Assembly: GCA_963169235.1 (NCBI GenBank)
Contig: CAUJCX010000006.1
Span: 54,269-118,268 of the forward strand
DNA: 64,000 nucleotides
Direction of reading: 5' to 3'
DNA from: Actinomycetota bacterium
GTDB taxonomy: Bacteria; Actinomycetota; Thermoleophilia; Miltoncostaeales; Miltoncostaeaceae
Made by a program: the position numbers and the translations under genes. The notes beneath the pieces are model-generated. The model did no database searches and had not been told where the DNA came from. It saw only the letters and a program-made list of their open reading frames with translations. Positions 51,285-59,151 of the stretch are shown here, one piece after another (positions within the stretch are counted from its first letter, which is position 1; every line of letters begins with the position of its first letter).

Positions 51285-52163
51285 TCAGACCGGGCTGTCC
51301 ATCCCCCCTCCCTCCAGGCGGCTCTTCACCCGCACCTCCATGTCGTCGGCCCGCTGCAGGGCGACGGCCTCCGGCGACGCCTGCGACGGCGCGGCCCCGG
51401 GTGGCGGCCCGTGATGCCAGGCCACGCAGTGCACCAGCGCAAGCGTGCGGTCGTCGGGAAGCCGGACGCGACGGCACGCGTCCGCCACCAGCTCGGTGCC
51501 CAGCGCCACGTGCCCCAGCATGCGGCCCGCGGGCGTGGCCTCGACGGTGGCGCCCACCCGCCACGCGCGGGTGTAGCCCAGGTCGTGGACGATCGCGGCC
51601 GTCACCAGCAGATCGGGATCCAGCCGGGGATGCCACGTGCACAGCGTCTGGCACAGGGCGGCGACGCCGACCGTGTGCTCCACCAGGCCGCCGACGTACG
51701 CGTGGTGGCCCCCGCGGGTGCACGGCACGGTGCGCCACGCGCGGGCCAGCTCGTCGTCGCCCGTGAGCGCGTCCAGCAACCGGCGCAGGGCCGGGTCGGC
51801 CACCTCGTCGGCCAGGTGCAGCACGAACCCGAACAGCTCGTCGGGGTCGCGGTGGCTGCGCGGCACCAGGTCGGCGGCCACGTCGGCGGTGTCGCCGGCG
51901 GGCCGCACCTGGGTGATCACCAGTTCCCGGCGCCCGTTGCGCTCGGACGCGCGGCCCGACACGTGGTGGGCCGCGCCCACGGTGAGGCGCTCCAGGAACC
52001 AGTCGGGCTGCTCGAACACGGTGGCCCGGGCCGTGCCGGACGCGTCGGCCAGCTCCACCGACAGGAACGCGCGTCCGCTGCGGGCCAGGCGGCGTTCGAC
52101 GGCCCGCACGGCGTAGACGCCCTCGAACGCCGCGCCGGGCGTGATGTCGGCCAGCGTGGTCAT
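51285..52163 (-). CDS. OB-fold plus HD-domain 3'-5' exoribonuclease-like protein (YhaM type)
   Basis: 292 aa. N-terminal OB fold (FEGVYAVRAVERRLARSGRA to RRELVITQVRPAG), then an HD domain: GGHHAYVGGLVEHTVGVAAL, AAIVHDLGYTRAW (HD metal motif), LAAHHGP-like CVAWHHGPPPG. The order matches YhaM/CBF1 exonucleases that trim RNA or ssDNA 3' ends. ATG 52163 overlaps the helicase stop by ATGA, hinting at joint action. Confidence 0.85.
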   Translation of the reverse strand: MTTLADITPGAAFEGVYAVRAVERRLARSGRAFLSVELADASGTARATVFEQPDWFLERLTVGAAHHVSGRASERNGRRELVITQVRPAGDTADVAADLVPRSHRDPDELFGFVLHLADEVADPALRRLLDALTGDDELARAWRTVPCTRGGHHAYVGGLVEHTVGVAALCQTLCTWHPRLDPDLLVTAAIVHDLGYTRAWRVGATVEATPAGRMLGHVALGTELVADACRRVRLPDDRTLALVHCVAWHHGPPPGAAPSQASPEAVALQRADDMEVRVKSRLEGGGMDSPV

Positions 52164-55108
52164 CGGTCCTGGGCCGGGCAGATCAGCCGGTAGTCGCACG
52201 AGCGGCAGACCCATCCCGGAGTGGGCGTGAAGTCGCCGGCCGCGATGGCGTCGAGCGACTCCCGGGCGACCGTGACGGCCTCCTCCATGTCGGCCTGCTC
52301 GGGGCTCTCCCGCGACTGGTCGCCGTCGAACACGTACGCCAGCACGGCGGAGCGCGCGTGGACGCCGAGCGCCTGGTCGGCGCCCAGCATGTACAGGCGC
52401 ATCACCACGTGCCCGTCGCGGGCCGCGTTGCCCGTCGGCTGGTTGCCGGTCTTGTAGTCCACCAGCACGTACCCGCCGTCGGGCATCAGGTCGATGCGAT
52501 CGATGCGCCCCGTGAGGCGGTGCGGGTGCAGCTCGAGCGTGAACTTCTTCTCGGTGGCCACCACCTGCGTCCCCGCGCTGCGGTGCACCCGCACCATGTC
52601 CGGGAACGTCTCGCGCGAGCGCTCGATGGCGTGGCGCCCCTGGGCGGTGCCGGCCACGCCCTCGGCCTCACAGCGGGCGGCCAGCAGGGTGGTCATCGCC
52701 TCGGCGTCCATCGGCTCCCGCCCGGGCGCGAAGCCCTCCTCCAGGGTCAGGTGCGTGGCGATGCCCAGGCCGCGGAGGGGGTCTCCCGACACGCCGGGGA
52801 TGCGGTCGACGTGGGCGTAGCGGTACTGCAGCGGGCAGCGCCAGTAGCGCGCCAGCGCCGACACCGCCGTCCGCACGCCGGGCACCGGCGGTGGCGGCGG
52901 GGGCTCGGGCACCACGACGGGTTCGCGGCGCAGGGCCGCCGACTGGGCCGCGACGAGGTCCGCCACCGCCGCCACCGTCTCGTCGCGCTCGGCGTCCGTG
53001 GTGCTGCCGTCCGCCTCGGCGCGCGCCTGGGCGGCCGTGGCGCGCTCGAGCCGCTCGCGCGCCGCCCCCACGCGCTCGGCCAGCCCCACCGCGGGGTCAT
53101 CGCCCACGGGACGGAGCTCCAGACGCGGCAGCACGCCCATGACGTCGTCGAGGAACGCGCTGGGCCGCTGCGGGACGCCGGCGGCCGACTGCCCCACGGT
53201 CGCCAGCACCAGCGTGTGGCGCGCGCGGGTGAGCGCGACGTACGCCAGCCGGCGGGCCTCCCACGTGTGTGCGTCGGGATCGGCCGGCACCGTCTCGGGC
53301 AGCAGCGCGTCCGGGATGTCGACGCCTCCCCGCTCGCGACCGGGCCAGTTGTAGCGGGTGAGCCCGATGACGTACACCGCGTCGAACTCGAGGCCCTTGC
53401 TCTGGTGCACGGTCATCACCTGCACGCCCCGGCGCTCGGCCGCCGTGCCCGCGTCGCCCCGGAACCCGACCTCCCCCAGCGACCACAGCGTCCGGGCCAC
53501 GTCGGCCACGCCGGGACGCCGGGGCGCGTCGGACAGCGACTCCACCAGGCGCTCCAGCGCGGCCAGGGCCGCCAGCTGCGACGCGCCCTGGGCGCCTCCC
53601 CGGGCGACGGCGTCGGCGCGCAGCCCGGTGCGGTCGAGCACCTGGCGCAGCACCGCGGACGGAGGGTCGACGGCCGCGGCCCGCCCGAGCTCGTCGAGCA
53701 GGTCCACCAGCTGCGGGGAGTGCGGCGTGACGGCCTCCGCGAACGCGCGGCCAAGCGCCCCGCCCGCCGCCGTCGCGACCACGTCGCTGACGACGCTCCA
53801 CGGCACGCCCCAGCGGGGGTCGGCGGCCACGCGCAGGTGGGCCTGGCCGTCGGTGGCGTCGCTGACGGCCCGCAGCCACGCGATGGCCTGGCGGATCTCG
53901 CGGCGGTCGAGGAGGCCGAGCCCGCCGCGCACCTGGAACGGCACGCCGGCGCGCTCGAGCGCGGTGACGATGGGCGCCGCCTCGGTGCGCACGGCCTTCA
54001 TCAGCACGGCCTGCTCCTCGTACGGCACGCCGGCCTCGGCGAGCCGCAGGATCTCGTCGACCACCGCGCGCGCCTGCGCGTCGGCGTCGGCAGCCAGCCA
54101 CAGCTGGGGGTCGGGCGCCTCTCCCTCGCGCTGGGCCACCAGGCGCTTCTCGACCCGGTCGGGCACCTTCGACACCACCGCCCAGGCGGCGTCGAGGATC
54201 ACCTGGCTCGAGCGGTAGTTGCGCTCGAGCCGCACCTCCTCGGCGTCGGGGTAGCGGGCGCGGAAGTCGGCGATGTTCTTGGTGGACGCGCCGCGGAACC
54301 GGTAGATGCCCTGGTCGTCGTCCCCCACCACGGTGAGACTGCCCTGGGGATGCGCCACGGAGAACAGCAGCTGGGCCTGCGCGTGGTTGGTGTCCTGGAA
54401 CTCGTCCACCAGCAGGTGGCGCGACACCGACCGCACGGCGTCGCGCACGTCGGGGTGCCGCCGCACCAGGTCGAGCGCCCGCTCGAGCGACATGCCGAAG
54501 TCCTCCACCCCCTCCTCGGCCAGCCAGCGATCGTGGGCGGCGAACGCCTCGGCGAACTCCAGGTGCCGCTGCGCCTCGCGTGCGTCGCGCCGGCTGGGGG
54601 CGGACGCGACGGCCTCCCGGGCCCAGCCGAGATAGGCGTCGGGCCGCACCAGCTCGTCGCGGCAGCGATTGATGCGCCCGACGATGCCCGCCGCGATCTG
54701 GGCGGGGTCGCTGCGGCCGGTGGTCAGCCGCAGGTCGAGCTGGTGCAGCCGCTCCAAGAGCAGCAGGGTGCGTTCTTCGTCGCCGATGTGGTTGACCGCG
54801 GGCGCCAGGCCCTCGGCGACGCCGTGCACGCGCACCAGGTCGTGCGCCCACGAGTGGAACGTCGACACCCGCAGCGTCTCGTGCGAGCGCCCCAGCAGGT
54901 CTTCGGCGCGGTGCCGCAGCTCCTCGGCCGCCTGGCGGGTGAACGTCAGCGCCACCACCGCGGACGGGTCGGCGCCCTGGTCCACCAGCCACGCCAGGCG
55001 GTGCGACAGCACGCGCGTCTTGCCGGCCCCGGCGCCGGCCAGCACCAGCAGGGGGCCACCGGGGTACGTGACCGCGCGGGCCTGTTCGGGTGTCAGCGAT
55101 GCAAGCAC
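52160..55108 (-). CDS. UvrD-family helicase with C-terminal RecB/AddB-type Fe-S nuclease domain
   Basis: 982 aa. SF1 motifs: LTPEQARAV (Q), LAGAGAGKT (I, 23-31), VALTFTRQAAEEL (Ia), VDEFQDTNHAQ (II), VVGDDDQGIYRFRGAS (III), ERNYRSS, VQVMTVHQSKGLEFDAVYV (V), YVALTRARHTLVLA (VI). From residue 730, a PD-(D/E)xK domain: ALARYWRCPLQYRY, LTGRIDRIDLMPDG-GYVLVDYKTG, and CRSCDYRLICP. Four cysteines (C, C-x2-C-x5-C) fit the AddB-type Fe-S cluster. A recombination or repair helicase-nuclease. GTG start, near-leaderless. Confidence 0.93.
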   Translation of the reverse strand: MLASLTPEQARAVTYPGGPLLVLAGAGAGKTRVLSHRLAWLVDQGADPSAVVALTFTRQAAEELRHRAEDLLGRSHETLRVSTFHSWAHDLVRVHGVAEGLAPAVNHIGDEERTLLLLERLHQLDLRLTTGRSDPAQIAAGIVGRINRCRDELVRPDAYLGWAREAVASAPSRRDAREAQRHLEFAEAFAAHDRWLAEEGVEDFGMSLERALDLVRRHPDVRDAVRSVSRHLLVDEFQDTNHAQAQLLFSVAHPQGSLTVVGDDDQGIYRFRGASTKNIADFRARYPDAEEVRLERNYRSSQVILDAAWAVVSKVPDRVEKRLVAQREGEAPDPQLWLAADADAQARAVVDEILRLAEAGVPYEEQAVLMKAVRTEAAPIVTALERAGVPFQVRGGLGLLDRREIRQAIAWLRAVSDATDGQAHLRVAADPRWGVPWSVVSDVVATAAGGALGRAFAEAVTPHSPQLVDLLDELGRAAAVDPPSAVLRQVLDRTGLRADAVARGGAQGASQLAALAALERLVESLSDAPRRPGVADVARTLWSLGEVGFRGDAGTAAERRGVQVMTVHQSKGLEFDAVYVIGLTRYNWPGRERGGVDIPDALLPETVPADPDAHTWEARRLAYVALTRARHTLVLATVGQSAAGVPQRPSAFLDDVMGVLPRLELRPVGDDPAVGLAERVGAARERLERATAAQARAEADGSTTDAERDETVAAVADLVAAQSAALRREPVVVPEPPPPPPVPGVRTAVSALARYWRCPLQYRYAHVDRIPGVSGDPLRGLGIATHLTLEEGFAPGREPMDAEAMTTLLAARCEAEGVAGTAQGRHAIERSRETFPDMVRVHRSAGTQVVATEKKFTLELHPHRLTGRIDRIDLMPDGGYVLVDYKTGNQPTGNAARDGHVVMRLYMLGADQALGVHARSAVLAYVFDGDQSRESPEQADMEEAVTVARESLDAIAAGDFTPTPGWVCRSCDYRLICPAQDR

Positions 55109-55116
55109 TGCACGGG

Positions 55117-55122
55117 ATGTTA
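55117..55122 (-). promoter_or_regulatory. -10 box TAACAT for the helicase gene
   Basis: TAACAT on the minus strand with 8 nt to GTG 55108, so leader of only 1-2 nt. Divergent from the promoter at 55182. Confidence 0.4.
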
Positions 55123-55181
55123 GGGAGCCCGCCCGTCGCCGCCCGCGCGACCCGGAACCGAGGCGGGGCGGAAGGGCTTGG

Positions 55182-55187
55182 TACGAT
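55182..55187 (+). promoter_or_regulatory. -10 box TACGAT for the IMPase operon
   Basis: TACGAT, 7-nt gap, TTG at 55195 that opens a 16-codon frame. The IMPase GTG itself is 54 nt further and lacks a Shine-Dalgarno. Confidence 0.45.
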
Positions 55188-55194
55188 CGGCGGG

Positions 55195-55245
55195 TTGCTC
55201 CCCGCCGCGCATCCCGACCGGGCGACGGCCCTCACGGCACCGTGA
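55195..55245 (+). CDS. Putative leaderless 16-residue leader peptide overlapping the IMPase start
   Basis: TTG CTC CCC ... CCG TGA, 17 codons including stop (LLPAAHPDRATALTAP), with the stop TGA (55243-55245) overlapping GTG 55242 as GTGA. It begins exactly 7 nt after TACGAT. Similar in design to the 24074 frame, but with a rare TTG start, so weaker. Confidence 0.3.
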   Translation: MLPAAHPDRATALTAP

Positions 55246-56099
55246 CCGCCCCCTCACCCACGCCGGACGGCGCGGCCTGGCTCACGCTGCTCGACGACGC
55301 GTGCCGCGAGATCGCCGCGTCGCTCAAGCGGCTCAGCCGGGAGGAGCGCACCCGCAGCTTCGGCCGCGGCGCCGGCGGCGACACCACGGTGGGCGTCGAC
55401 CGGGTCGCCGAGGACATCCTCATCGAGGCGCTGCGCGAGCGCCATCGCCGCACCGGCGAGCCGGTATCGCTGGTCAGCGAGGAGGCCGGCCTGCTGCACG
55501 TGGGCGGGCCGGGCGGGCCGGTGGTGATCGCCGACCCGGTGGACGGCAGCCGCAACGCGGCCCGGGCGGCGCCGCTGTTCGCGACGTCCGTCGCGGTCGC
55601 CGATTCGCGCACCATGGGCGGCGTCCGCATCGCCATGGTGTACGGGCACGGGGCCGACGAGGTGTTCACGGCCGAGCGCGGCGTCGGCGCGTGGCTGGAC
55701 GGCCAGCACCTGCCGATGCCCACCCCCCCGGAGCGGCTCCGGATGCTGGCGGTGGAGGGGGCCAGCGCCGCCCGCATCGGCGCCGCCGCCGCGACGCTGG
55801 TGGGCGAGGTGGGGCGGCTGCGGTCGCTGGGCACCATGGCGCTGTCGATGTGCTGGGTGGCGGCGGGCCGCGTCGACGGGCTGCTGGGCCTGGGCGCGGT
55901 GCGTGCGGTCGACGTCGCCGCCGCCCAGCTGGTGCTGCGCGAGACCGGCTGCTGGGTGGGTCTGCCCGAGGCGGAGGACGTGGACGACTGCCCGCTGGAC
56001 GTGGTGGTGCGCCGGCGCGTCATGGCCACGGCGCAGCCCGACCTACTCGACAAGATGCGGCGCGCGCTCGTCGCCGCCGGATCGGTGGTGCCCGCGTGA
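55242..56099 (+). CDS. Inositol monophosphatase-family phosphatase
   Basis: 285 aa. TVGVDRVAEDILIEAL, SLVSEEAG (Glu pair), VVIADPVDGSRNAARA (the DPxDGTxN metal site), and RSLGTMALSMCWVAAGRVDG. The usual WDxAAG motif is RAVDVAAAQLV, keeping the Asp but not the Trp. Could act on myo-inositol-1-P, fructose-1,6-bisphosphate, histidinol-P or 3',5'-ADP. GTG 55242; overlaps the next gene by GTGA. Confidence 0.87.
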   Translation: MTAPSPTPDGAAWLTLLDDACREIAASLKRLSREERTRSFGRGAGGDTTVGVDRVAEDILIEALRERHRRTGEPVSLVSEEAGLLHVGGPGGPVVIADPVDGSRNAARAAPLFATSVAVADSRTMGGVRIAMVYGHGADEVFTAERGVGAWLDGQHLPMPTPPERLRMLAVEGASAARIGAAAATLVGEVGRLRSLGTMALSMCWVAAGRVDGLLGLGAVRAVDVAAAQLVLRETGCWVGLPEAEDVDDCPLDVVVRRRVMATAQPDLLDKMRRALVAAGSVVPA

Positions 56100-56476
56100 C
56101 CGGTCCCGCCGGGCCGCCGCGCCGCGAGGACGTCGACGAGCAGGTCTCGCGCGACTTCGACGACGTCGCCCGCATCACCGCCGGCGTCACCCGCATCGCC
56201 GTGGCCGCCGCCGTCGTGGCCCCGCTGTGGCTGCTGCTCTTGTGGCTGCTGGGCACCACGGTCGGCGTGGGGCTGGGGTCGCTCATCATCGCGACGCTCG
56301 GCGCCGGGCTGGTGGGGTGGGCCTGGCTGCGCCGGTTCGGTCCCAGCCGCGCGGAGGCCGCGCAGGGACGCGACCGGGCCGCGGCGGGCGGCATGGGCAT
56401 CCCGCGCGTGGCCATCGTGATCGCCGTCGTCATCATCTTCGCGTACCTGCTGCTGGTGCTGAAGGCGGCCGGCTGA
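56096..56476 (+). CDS. Small two-to-three-helix membrane protein
   Basis: 126 aa. An acidic N-terminus (REDVDEQVSRDFDDVARITAG), two adjacent hydrophobic helices (AVAAAVVAPLWLLLLWLLG, VGLGSLIIATLGAGLVGWAW) and a third at the C-terminus (VAIVIAVVIIFAYLLLVLK). No family recognised. GTGA overlap with the IMPase. Confidence 0.68.
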   Translation: MTGPAGPPRREDVDEQVSRDFDDVARITAGVTRIAVAAAVVAPLWLLLLWLLGTTVGVGLGSLIIATLGAGLVGWAWLRRFGPSRAEAAQGRDRAAAGGMGIPRVAIVIAVVIIFAYLLLVLKAAG

Positions 56477-56499
56477 CGGCCTCCCGCACGGCAACAGGG

Positions 56500-56520
56500 C
56501 ACAATGACGCCGAGGCGTCA
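56500..56520 (+). promoter_or_regulatory. clpP promoter: -10 CACAAT over palindrome TGACGCC-GA-GGCGTCA
   Basis: CACAAT (56500-56505) would start transcription near 56512, the centre of the perfect palindrome TGACGCC-GA-GGCGTCA (56505-56520). ClgR, the activator of actinobacterial clp genes, uses CGC-N5-GCG; here the spacing is CGC-N4-GCG, so a different regulator is as likely. Shine-Dalgarno AGGAG then follows 5 nt before ATG 56541. Confidence 0.5.
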
Positions 56521-56540
56521 CCGATCACCGAGGAGTGCGC

Positions 56541-57128
56541 ATGAGTCCCCTGATCCCCATGGTCGTCGAGCAGACCTCGCGCGGCGAGCGTTCGTTCGAC
56601 ATCTACTCGCGGTTGCTCAACGAGCGCATCATCTTCCTGGGCACCCCCATCGACGACCAGATCGCCAACCTGATCGTGGCGCAGCTTCTGCACCTCGATG
56701 GGGAGGACAGCGACAAGGACATCTCGCTGTACATCAACTCGCCGGGCGGGTCGGTGTACGCGGGCCTGGCGATCTACGACACCATGAACTTCATCAAGGC
56801 CGACGTGCAGACCATCTGCGTCGGCATCGCGATGAGCATGGGGGCCCTGCTCCTGTGCGGCGGCACCAAGGGCAAGCGCATGGCCCTGCCCAACGCCCGC
56901 ATCATGATCCACCAGGTGTCGGGTGGCTTCCAGGGGCAGGCGACCGACATCGAGATCCACGCCCGCGAGGCGCTGTCGCTGCGGCACCGGCTCGACGAGA
57001 TCATCGCCACGCACACCGGCCAGCCACTCGACAAGGTGAAGCACGACACGGAGCGCGACAACTTCATGTCGTCGGACGAGGCCGTCGAGTACGGGCTGAT
57101 CGACCGCACCATCCGCCCCGACGCCTGA
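56541..57128 (+). CDS. clpP: ATP-dependent Clp protease proteolytic subunit
   Basis: 195 aa. Serine protease chamber subunit that degrades proteins fed by ClpX/C. Catalytic Ser99 in [12 protein letters not shown], His124 in [10 protein letters not shown], Asp173 in [21 protein letters not shown] differs from the common GQAASMGA. No clpX or second clpP next to it, so partners lie elsewhere. ATG 56541 with AGGAG 5 nt upstream is preferred to GTG 56535. A hairpin follows. Confidence 0.96.
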   Translation: MSPLIPMVVEQTSRGERSFDIYSRLLNERIIFLGTPIDDQIANLIVAQLLHLDGEDSDKDISLYINSPGGSVYAGLAIYDTMNFIKADVQTICVGIAMSMGALLLCGGTKGKRMALPNARIMIHQVSGGFQGQATDIEIHAREALSLRHRLDEIIATHTGQPLDKVKHDTERDNFMSSDEAVEYGLIDRTIRPDA

Positions 57129-57162
57129 CCGCCCGGGACGCGGTCCGGGCCGTTAACGAATC

Positions 57163-57186
57163 CGAGCGGGGCCGAAGCCCCGCTCG
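57163..57186. terminator. Hairpin between convergent clpP and groES
   Basis: CGAGCGGGGC (57163-57172), loop CGAA, GCCCCGCTCG (57177-57186): exact 10-bp stem with a stable tetraloop, 34 nt after the clpP stop. Serves clpP and may serve groES from the other side (87 nt). Confidence 0.75.
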
Positions 57187-57272
57187 AACGCGATTCGCAG
57201 CGCTACCGGATTGGCAACACATGCTGGGGACATTCTGCCGCTTTCCGACCCGCGGCGAAAGGGGCTGGGGTG

Positions 57273-57563
57273 TTATTCGCGTCCCTGTTTCGCCAGGACG
57301 TCCGACTCCCGCAGAATCACCAGCTCCTCACCGTCGACGGTGACCTCGGTGCCGCCGTACCGCGAGTAGACGACCTCGTCGCCCACCTCGACCTGCATGG
57401 GGACGCGCGTGCCGTCCTCCACCAGGCCCGGACCGACAGCGACGACGGTGCCGCGGTGGGGGCGCTCCTTGGCCTGGTCGGGCAGGTACAGCCCCGAGGC
57501 GGTCATCTCCTCGGCGTCCAGGGGCTTGATGACGACGCGGTCCGACAGCGGCAGAACTTTCAT
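57273..57563 (-). CDS. groES: Co-chaperonin GroES (Hsp10)
   Basis: 96 aa. KVLPLSDRVVIKPLDAEEMT, mobile loop SGLYLPDQAKERPHRG, VVAVGPG, VEVGDEVVYSRYGGTEVTVDGEELVILRE and LAKQ. Caps GroEL. ATG 57563 (upstream ATG 57575 also in frame). No groEL follows: the next gene downstream is convergent clpP, so groEL is encoded elsewhere. I do not see a CIRCE element upstream. Confidence 0.95.
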   Translation of the reverse strand: MKVLPLSDRVVIKPLDAEEMTASGLYLPDQAKERPHRGTVVAVGPGLVEDGTRVPMQVEVGDEVVYSRYGGTEVTVDGEELVILRESDVLAKQGRE

Positions 57564-57644
57564 CGTGGGGATCATCTCCGGGTGAGACGGCGCATCGCGA
57601 GGGGCGCCGTGGTGTGACGTGCGGCGGACGGGCCGGGCGGCCCG

Positions 57645-58004
57645 CTACAGCACCGGGAACTCGTTGACCTCGCTGAAGTGGACGACCGACACGGTGTCGT
57701 CGAGCCGCACCTCGCGCGAGTAGATCTGGGAGAGGAACGCGAGCGTGTCCTCCACCCGCCGGAACTCCGGGTTGTCGCGCTCGATCTCACGCTGTGACAG
57801 CTCACGCACGGGCTTCGTCTCGACCCGGTCGATCACGGCCGTGAAGATCTTCTGGCGCGGGCCGTGGCGGTGTCCCACCGTCACCCACACCAGCTGCCCC
57901 TCGGCGTACTTGCCGGACTTGTCGCCCAGCCTGATCGTGGCGGTCTTGCGTCCCTTGCGCAGCTGGTCGATGAACAGCGGCGAGTAGAAGTTGAGCGCGA
58001 ACAA
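57645..58004 (-). CDS. ASCH-domain-like protein
   Basis: 119 aa from TTG 58004. FALNFYSPLFIDQLRKGRKT-ATIRLGDKSGKYAEGQLVWVTVG is the ASCH-type start (K-x-R-K-T-x-x-R, then a beta barrel), then IFTAVIDRVETKPVRELSQREIERDNPEF and VHFSEV. ASCH/PUA-like domains bind RNA or modified nucleotides. TTG is preferred because GGGGGA lies 7 nt upstream and the in-frame ATG 58099 sits inside the hairpin at 58070-58132. Confidence 0.75.
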   Translation of the reverse strand: MFALNFYSPLFIDQLRKGRKTATIRLGDKSGKYAEGQLVWVTVGHRHGPRQKIFTAVIDRVETKPVRELSQREIERDNPEFRRVEDTLAFLSQIYSREVRLDDTVSVVHFSEVNEFPVL

Positions 58005-58069
58005 CGATGGTCCCCCGGTCGGGCGTGCACACGGATGCTGCGACGGCGCTCGCGGTCGCGGCAGGCCGA

Positions 58070-58132
58070 CGCTGGCAAGCGTACTGCCTTTGGCCATCAC
58101 ACTCACGGCCAACGGCAGTACGCGTGCCGACG
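58070..58132 (-). terminator. Long hairpin between the Trp-repeat and ASCH genes
   Basis: GTACTGCC-T-TTGGCC (58081-58095) pairs with GGCCAA-C-GGCAGTAC (58107-58121), giving 8 plus 6 bp with one mismatch and an 11-nt loop; outer pairing extends with a few mismatches to about 58070-58132. It starts 8 nt after the Trp-repeat gene stop. Terminator or 3'-end stabiliser; no T-run. Confidence 0.65.
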
Positions 58133-58139
58133 CTGAAGC

Positions 58140-58991
58140 TCAGCGCCCTCCGAACAACCGCCGCAGGAAGCCCATGAGGCCCCCGGACGAGGCCGCGGGC
58201 GGTGCGGACGCGGTCGACGAGGAGGGCGGCGGCGGAGCCGCGGACCCGGCGGACGGGCCCGAGGGTGCGGCCGCACCGGACGCGGACGCGGAGCTCGCGG
58301 AGGCGTCCGCGCCGGACGACGGCGCGCCGCCGACCCACTTGTCGAGCGCCTCCCAGCCGGTGCCGCCGGCCGGTGCGCTGCCGCGCCCCGGGCCTGCGTC
58401 GGCGGCGGCGGGTGCGGACCCGGCGTCCGCCGCGCCCTGCGCCTTGTCGCCGGAGCCGCCCACCCACTTCTCGAGCGCCTCCCAGCCGGTCTTCACCTTC
58501 TCCCCGGCCTCATCCACGACCCTGCCCGCGGTCTCCTTCAGCTCGGAGCCGTGCTCGGACGCCTCCTCGCGGGCCGTGCCGACCCACTTCTCGAGCGCCT
58601 CCCACCCCGTCTTGGCCTTCTGGCCCGCGGTGTCGAGGGCCCGGTCGGCGCTGCCGCGCGCCTGGGCCACCGCGTCACCCGCCTGCTCGCGGCCGGTGCC
58701 GACCCACTTGTCGAGCGCCTCCCAACCGGTCTTCTTGGCGCCGCCTGCGGACTCCGCCGCGGCCGGGGCCGCGGTGCCACCGCCGCCGGAGCCGCCACCA
58801 ACCCACTTGTCGAGCGCCTCCCAGCCGGTTTTCTTGGCGCCGCCCGCGGACTCCGCCGCCGGGGCCGCGGGTGCCGCCTTCTCACCCGAGTCGCCACCAC
58901 CGCCGGCCACCCACTTGTCGAGTGCCTCCCAACCCGTGGGAGGAGCGCCGCCGGCGAGCGGTGGCGGGAAGCGGAACGTCAGCTTCTGCAA
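58140..58991 (-). CDS. Repeat protein with six TGWEAL(D/E)KWV motifs
   Basis: 283 aa from TTG 58991 (GGAGG 5 nt upstream; GTG 59060 in frame is less likely). Six near-perfect copies of TGWEALDKWV or TGWEALEKWV at about 19, 55, 88, 128, 168 and 211. Linkers are Ala/Gly-rich, two of 30 residues being charged and helical (REQAGDAVAQARGSADRALD; REEASEHGSELKETAGRVV). From about 221 the chain is low-complexity Ser/Ala/Pro and ends in an amphipathic GGLMGFLRRLFGGR. No signal or membrane segment, no family I know. The motif could be a docking peptide with a scaffold-like backbone; function unknown. Confidence 0.78.
   Translation of the reverse strand: MQKLTFRFPPPLAGGAPPTGWEALDKWVAGGGGDSGEKAAPAAPAAESAGGAKKTGWEALDKWVGGGSGGGGTAAPAAAESAGGAKKTGWEALDKWVGTGREQAGDAVAQARGSADRALDTAGQKAKTGWEALEKWVGTAREEASEHGSELKETAGRVVDEAGEKVKTGWEALEKWVGGSGDKAQGAADAGSAPAAADAGPGRGSAPAGGTGWEALDKWVGGAPSSGADASASSASASGAAAPSGPSAGSAAPPPPSSSTASAPPAASSGGLMGFLRRLFGGR
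58332..58937 (-). repeat. Six 30-bp repeats encoding the TGWEALDKWV motif
   Basis: On the plus strand at 58332-58361, 58461-58490, 58581-58610, 58701-58730, 58800-58829 and 58908-58937; consensus (g/c)acccactt(g/c)tcgag-cgcctcccagccggt. Spacing of 99 to 129 bp, always a multiple of 3. Some copies differ at synonymous bases. Confidence 0.92.
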
Positions 58992-59044
58992 CGAAACCTC
59001 CGGCTTGGGTGCGACGCGGGCCGTCGTGCATCGACCCGCATGGG

Positions 59045-59091
59045 TTGTGCAAGTGCGCACAAACTTACGCCCCGGCGACCGTCGACGTCAA
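59045..59091 (-). promoter_or_regulatory. Promoter with operator-like palindrome for the Trp-repeat gene
   Basis: Minus strand: -35 TTGACG (59091-59086), 18-nt spacer, -10 TAAGTT (59067-59062). The inverted repeat TTGTGC-N6-GCACAA (59045-59062) begins at the -10 and covers the start point. Leader about 64 nt to TTG 58991. One of the best formed promoters in the window and the one that predicts tight regulation. Confidence 0.65.
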
Positions 59092-59151
59092 GGCGAGATC
59101 CGCATCGTGGGCGGCCCGTCGTGGCCGCATCGCGCCCCGCGCCATCCCCCG

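Noticed and set aside
57564..57660. CIRCE element upstream of groES
   Set aside because: No TTAGCACTC-N9-GAGTGCTAA or close variant is present.
58332..58937. Six regular 30-bp repeats as a possible CRISPR array
   Set aside because: Spacers are 69-99 bp, unequal, in frame and coding; repeats are not partly palindromic and no cas gene is present.
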